A stretch of DNA of 7,261 bases, taken from assembly GCA_023387135.1 (NCBI GenBank), contig JAEWIK010000379.1:1-7261 (forward strand). The letters are read 5' to 3'. A model generated the notes under the pieces. It did no database searches. It was not told the DNA's origin and saw only the letters and a list, made by a program, of their open reading frames with translations. Origin of the DNA: Actinomycetes bacterium. Its GTDB lineage: Bacteria > Actinomycetota > Actinomycetes > Propionibacteriales > Propionibacteriaceae. Shown here piece after piece: positions 6,094-7,261 of the stretch. Position 1 is the first letter of the stretch. Every line of letters begins with the position of its first letter. The translations under genes and the position numbers were made by a program.

Positions 6094-6299
6094 CCGCTGC
6101 CGACCCGGGACGGGCGCGCCCGGAACGACGATCCCGACCGGGCGTGGACGGCAGTCGCCTCACCTTTTCACACCCGGGAGTCGCCGCGCCAGTGTCTTTC
6201 CGCGCCTGACCCGAGATGGTGGACGGCCGTCGTGTCCGGTTCCGCGGCGGGGCGGGGATCGCCCCGGATCGGCTGCCCGGGACTGTCGGTCAGGCGTGA
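6094..6299. other. Divergent intergenic region between csp and the helicase gene
   Basis: No gene is supported here. It should hold the promoters of both divergent genes, but none is clear. No TA dinucleotide occurs from 6065 to 6299, so there is no TANNNT -10 box. The best A/T-rich patch for csp is GTGTGAAAAGG on the minus strand (6173-6163), with AAGACA (6198-6193) upstream at a long, non-ideal spacing. Further short inverted repeats lie at 6111-6122 (palindrome CGGGCGCGCCCG), 6117-6123 with 6138-6144, and 6253-6257 with 6262-6266. Confidence 0.4.
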
Positions 6300-6300
6300 T

Positions 6301-6316
6301 TGCATGGCTGCATGCA
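6301..6316 (+). repeat. Small inverted repeat over the helicase start codon
   Basis: TGCATG (6301-6306) and CATGCA (6311-6316) are exact complements around the loop GCTG. The right arm contains the ATG at 6312. Bases 6309-6316 (TGCATGCA) are also an 8-bp palindrome. In mRNA this could cover the start codon; in DNA it could be a small binding site. It is short enough to be chance. Confidence 0.3.
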
Positions 6317-7261
6317 GTCGGAGGTTGACCTCACCGCGTGGAGCGGTCCCGTCCTCGCCCTCGGTGGGCCGGGCACCGGCAAGACCACGCTGGTCGGGGC
6401 GGTCGCGTCGGCCCGGGTGTCGGCGGGCGGCTCGCCCCTGGTGCTGGCGGCCAACCGCGCCGCGGCGAGCACGCTGCGCAACCGGGTCGCGCTGGCGTCG
6501 ACGGGCACCACCCAGCTGACGGTGACGACGGCGCACGCGCTCGCGAGGTCGCTGCTCGACCAGTACGGGGACGCCGCGGGCTGGCGCCTGCTCACGGCTC
6601 CCGAGCAGGAGTTCAGGGTGAGGGAGTTGCTGGCCGGCGATGGCGGGAGCCGTTGGCCCGAGCAGTTCAGGCCTGCCCTGCGGACGAGGGGTTTCGCCCG
6701 CCAGGTGCGCGGCGCGCTGGCGCGGGCCAGGCAACTCGGCCTCGACCCCGAGGACGTCGCCGAGTTCGGCGCCACGGCGGGCCTGCCCGAATGGCAGGCG
6801 CTGGGCGAGTTCTTCGCCGAGTACCTCGACGTGCTGGACGCCGAGCAGGTGCTCGACTACGCCGAGCTCGTCCACAGGGCGCGGCTGCTCCTGGAGGCGC
6901 CGGACGTGCTGGAGGCGGTCCGCGCGCGCTTCGACGCCGTCGTGATCGATGACGTGACGGATCTCGACCCGGCCCAGCTCGGCCTGCTGCGCACCCTGGT
7001 GCCAGTCGGCGGGGACGTCCTCGCCACCGCCGATCCGCAGGCCGCCGTCAACTCGTTCAGGGGCGCCCATCCCCGCATCGCCGCCGAGTTCCCCACGATC
7101 TTCCCGCGGGCGGACGGCAGCCCCGCCAGGGTCGACCTGCTCGATCAGGGCTTCAGGGCCGGCGGTGAACTCGCCGCGGCCCTCGCGCGGGTCGCCGCGA
7201 GGCTGCCGCAGGTCGTGGTGGGCGGCGGCGCCGTGCCGAGGCCCGCGCCCACGTCCGGAAC
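6312..7261 (+). CDS. adnA: UvrD/Rep-superfamily helicase, probably AdnA subunit (3' end beyond window)
   Basis: An open frame continues to the window edge, giving 316 residues of a superfamily 1A helicase N-terminal half. Walker A is GGPGTGKTTL (18-27). Motif Ia is near LVLAANRAA, and TTAHAL resembles the motif Ib region. Motif II is VVIDDVTDLDPAQ (D213, D214), where UvrD has DE and a Gln. Motif III is ADPQAAVNSFRGA, lacking the usual Gln and Tyr. Motif IV resembles LLDQGFRAG (276-284). This pattern and the actinobacterial setting suggest AdnA, partner of AdnB in the helicase-nuclease that resects double-strand breaks; the C-terminal nuclease domain would lie beyond the window. An alternative is another UvrD-like paralogue. 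The start is uncertain. ATG 6312 lacks a Shine-Dalgarno, TTG 6300 has AGG 5 bases upstream, and an in-frame stop at 6297 excludes anything earlier. Only 17 residues precede Walker A, so the usual Q motif is absent. Confidence 0.82.
   Translation, partial: MQSEVDLTAWSGPVLALGGPGTGKTTLVGAVASARVSAGGSPLVLAANRAAASTLRNRVALASTGTTQLTVTTAHALARSLLDQYGDAAGWRLLTAPEQEFRVRELLAGDGGSRWPEQFRPALRTRGFARQVRGALARARQLGLDPEDVAEFGATAGLPEWQALGEFFAEYLDVLDAEQVLDYAELVHRARLLLEAPDVLEAVRARFDAVVIDDVTDLDPAQLGLLRTLVPVGGDVLATADPQAAVNSFRGAHPRIAAEFPTIFPRADGSPARVDLLDQGFRAGGELAAALARVAARLPQVVVGGGAVPRPAPTSG

Noticed and set aside
6216..6299. 27-codon plus-strand ORF in the same frame as the helicase, ending at TGA 6297
   Set aside because: I considered it as a lost N-terminus cut by a stop. 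The peptide has no Q-motif resemblance and no ribosome binding site, so there is no evidence of a broken gene.
5716..6519. Plus-strand 267-codon frame across csp, the intergenic region and the helicase start
   Set aside because: It runs through the csp terminator, antisense csp and the first part of the helicase in the wrong frame. No domain is visible.
6168..7070. Minus-strand 300-codon frame opposite the helicase
   Set aside because: It is antisense to recognised helicase motifs, Arg/Gly/Gln-rich and without motifs of its own.

Overview
The window is high-GC DNA from a bacterial chromosome, almost certainly an actinobacterium. Third positions are nearly all G or C, genes are packed, and the gene content (a GlnX-type sensor, a TelA/CbxX module, an AdnA-like helicase) is actinobacterial. 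Propionibacteriales-like is a guess only. No mobile element, CRISPR array, tRNA or rRNA was seen.

Layout. Five tightly spaced minus-strand genes run from about 5654 down past position 1. In order of transcription they are: a TelA-family protein (toxic anion resistance, 5654-4422), an unrecognised 186-residue protein (4410-3850), a CbxX/CfqX-family AAA+ ATPase (3837-2215), a four-pass membrane protein resembling the mycobacterial sensor GlnX (2218-935), and a helical, probably coiled-coil protein cut by the window edge (938-1). Two junctions are 4-base ATGA overlaps and two are gaps of 11 and 12 bases, so this is one operon. A candidate -10 box (5693-5688) and a 7-codon leader ORF lie just before telA; the leader ORF's stop codon also overlaps the telA start as ATGA.

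Upstream of the operon, on the same strand, is a cold-shock protein gene (6048-5845) followed by a perfect 15-bp stem terminator (5798-5831). Between terminator and operon is a large imperfect inverted repeat (5708-5762). Divergent from csp, on the plus strand, is the 5' part of a UvrD/Rep-superfamily helicase (6312 to the window end), probably AdnA of the AdnAB helicase-nuclease.

How the genes may work together (inference). In mycobacteria GlnX, with the lipoprotein GlnH, passes extracellular Asp/Glu availability to the Ser/Thr kinase PknG. Here the GlnX-like gene sits in one operon with TelA, an AAA+ remodeller and two uncharacterised soluble proteins. This suggests a larger envelope-stress or nutrient-sensing complex, with glnH and pknG expected just beyond position 1. 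The most unusual points are that operon composition, the telA leader ORF, and the helicase, which keeps Walker A but has altered residues in motifs II and III and almost no sequence before Walker A.
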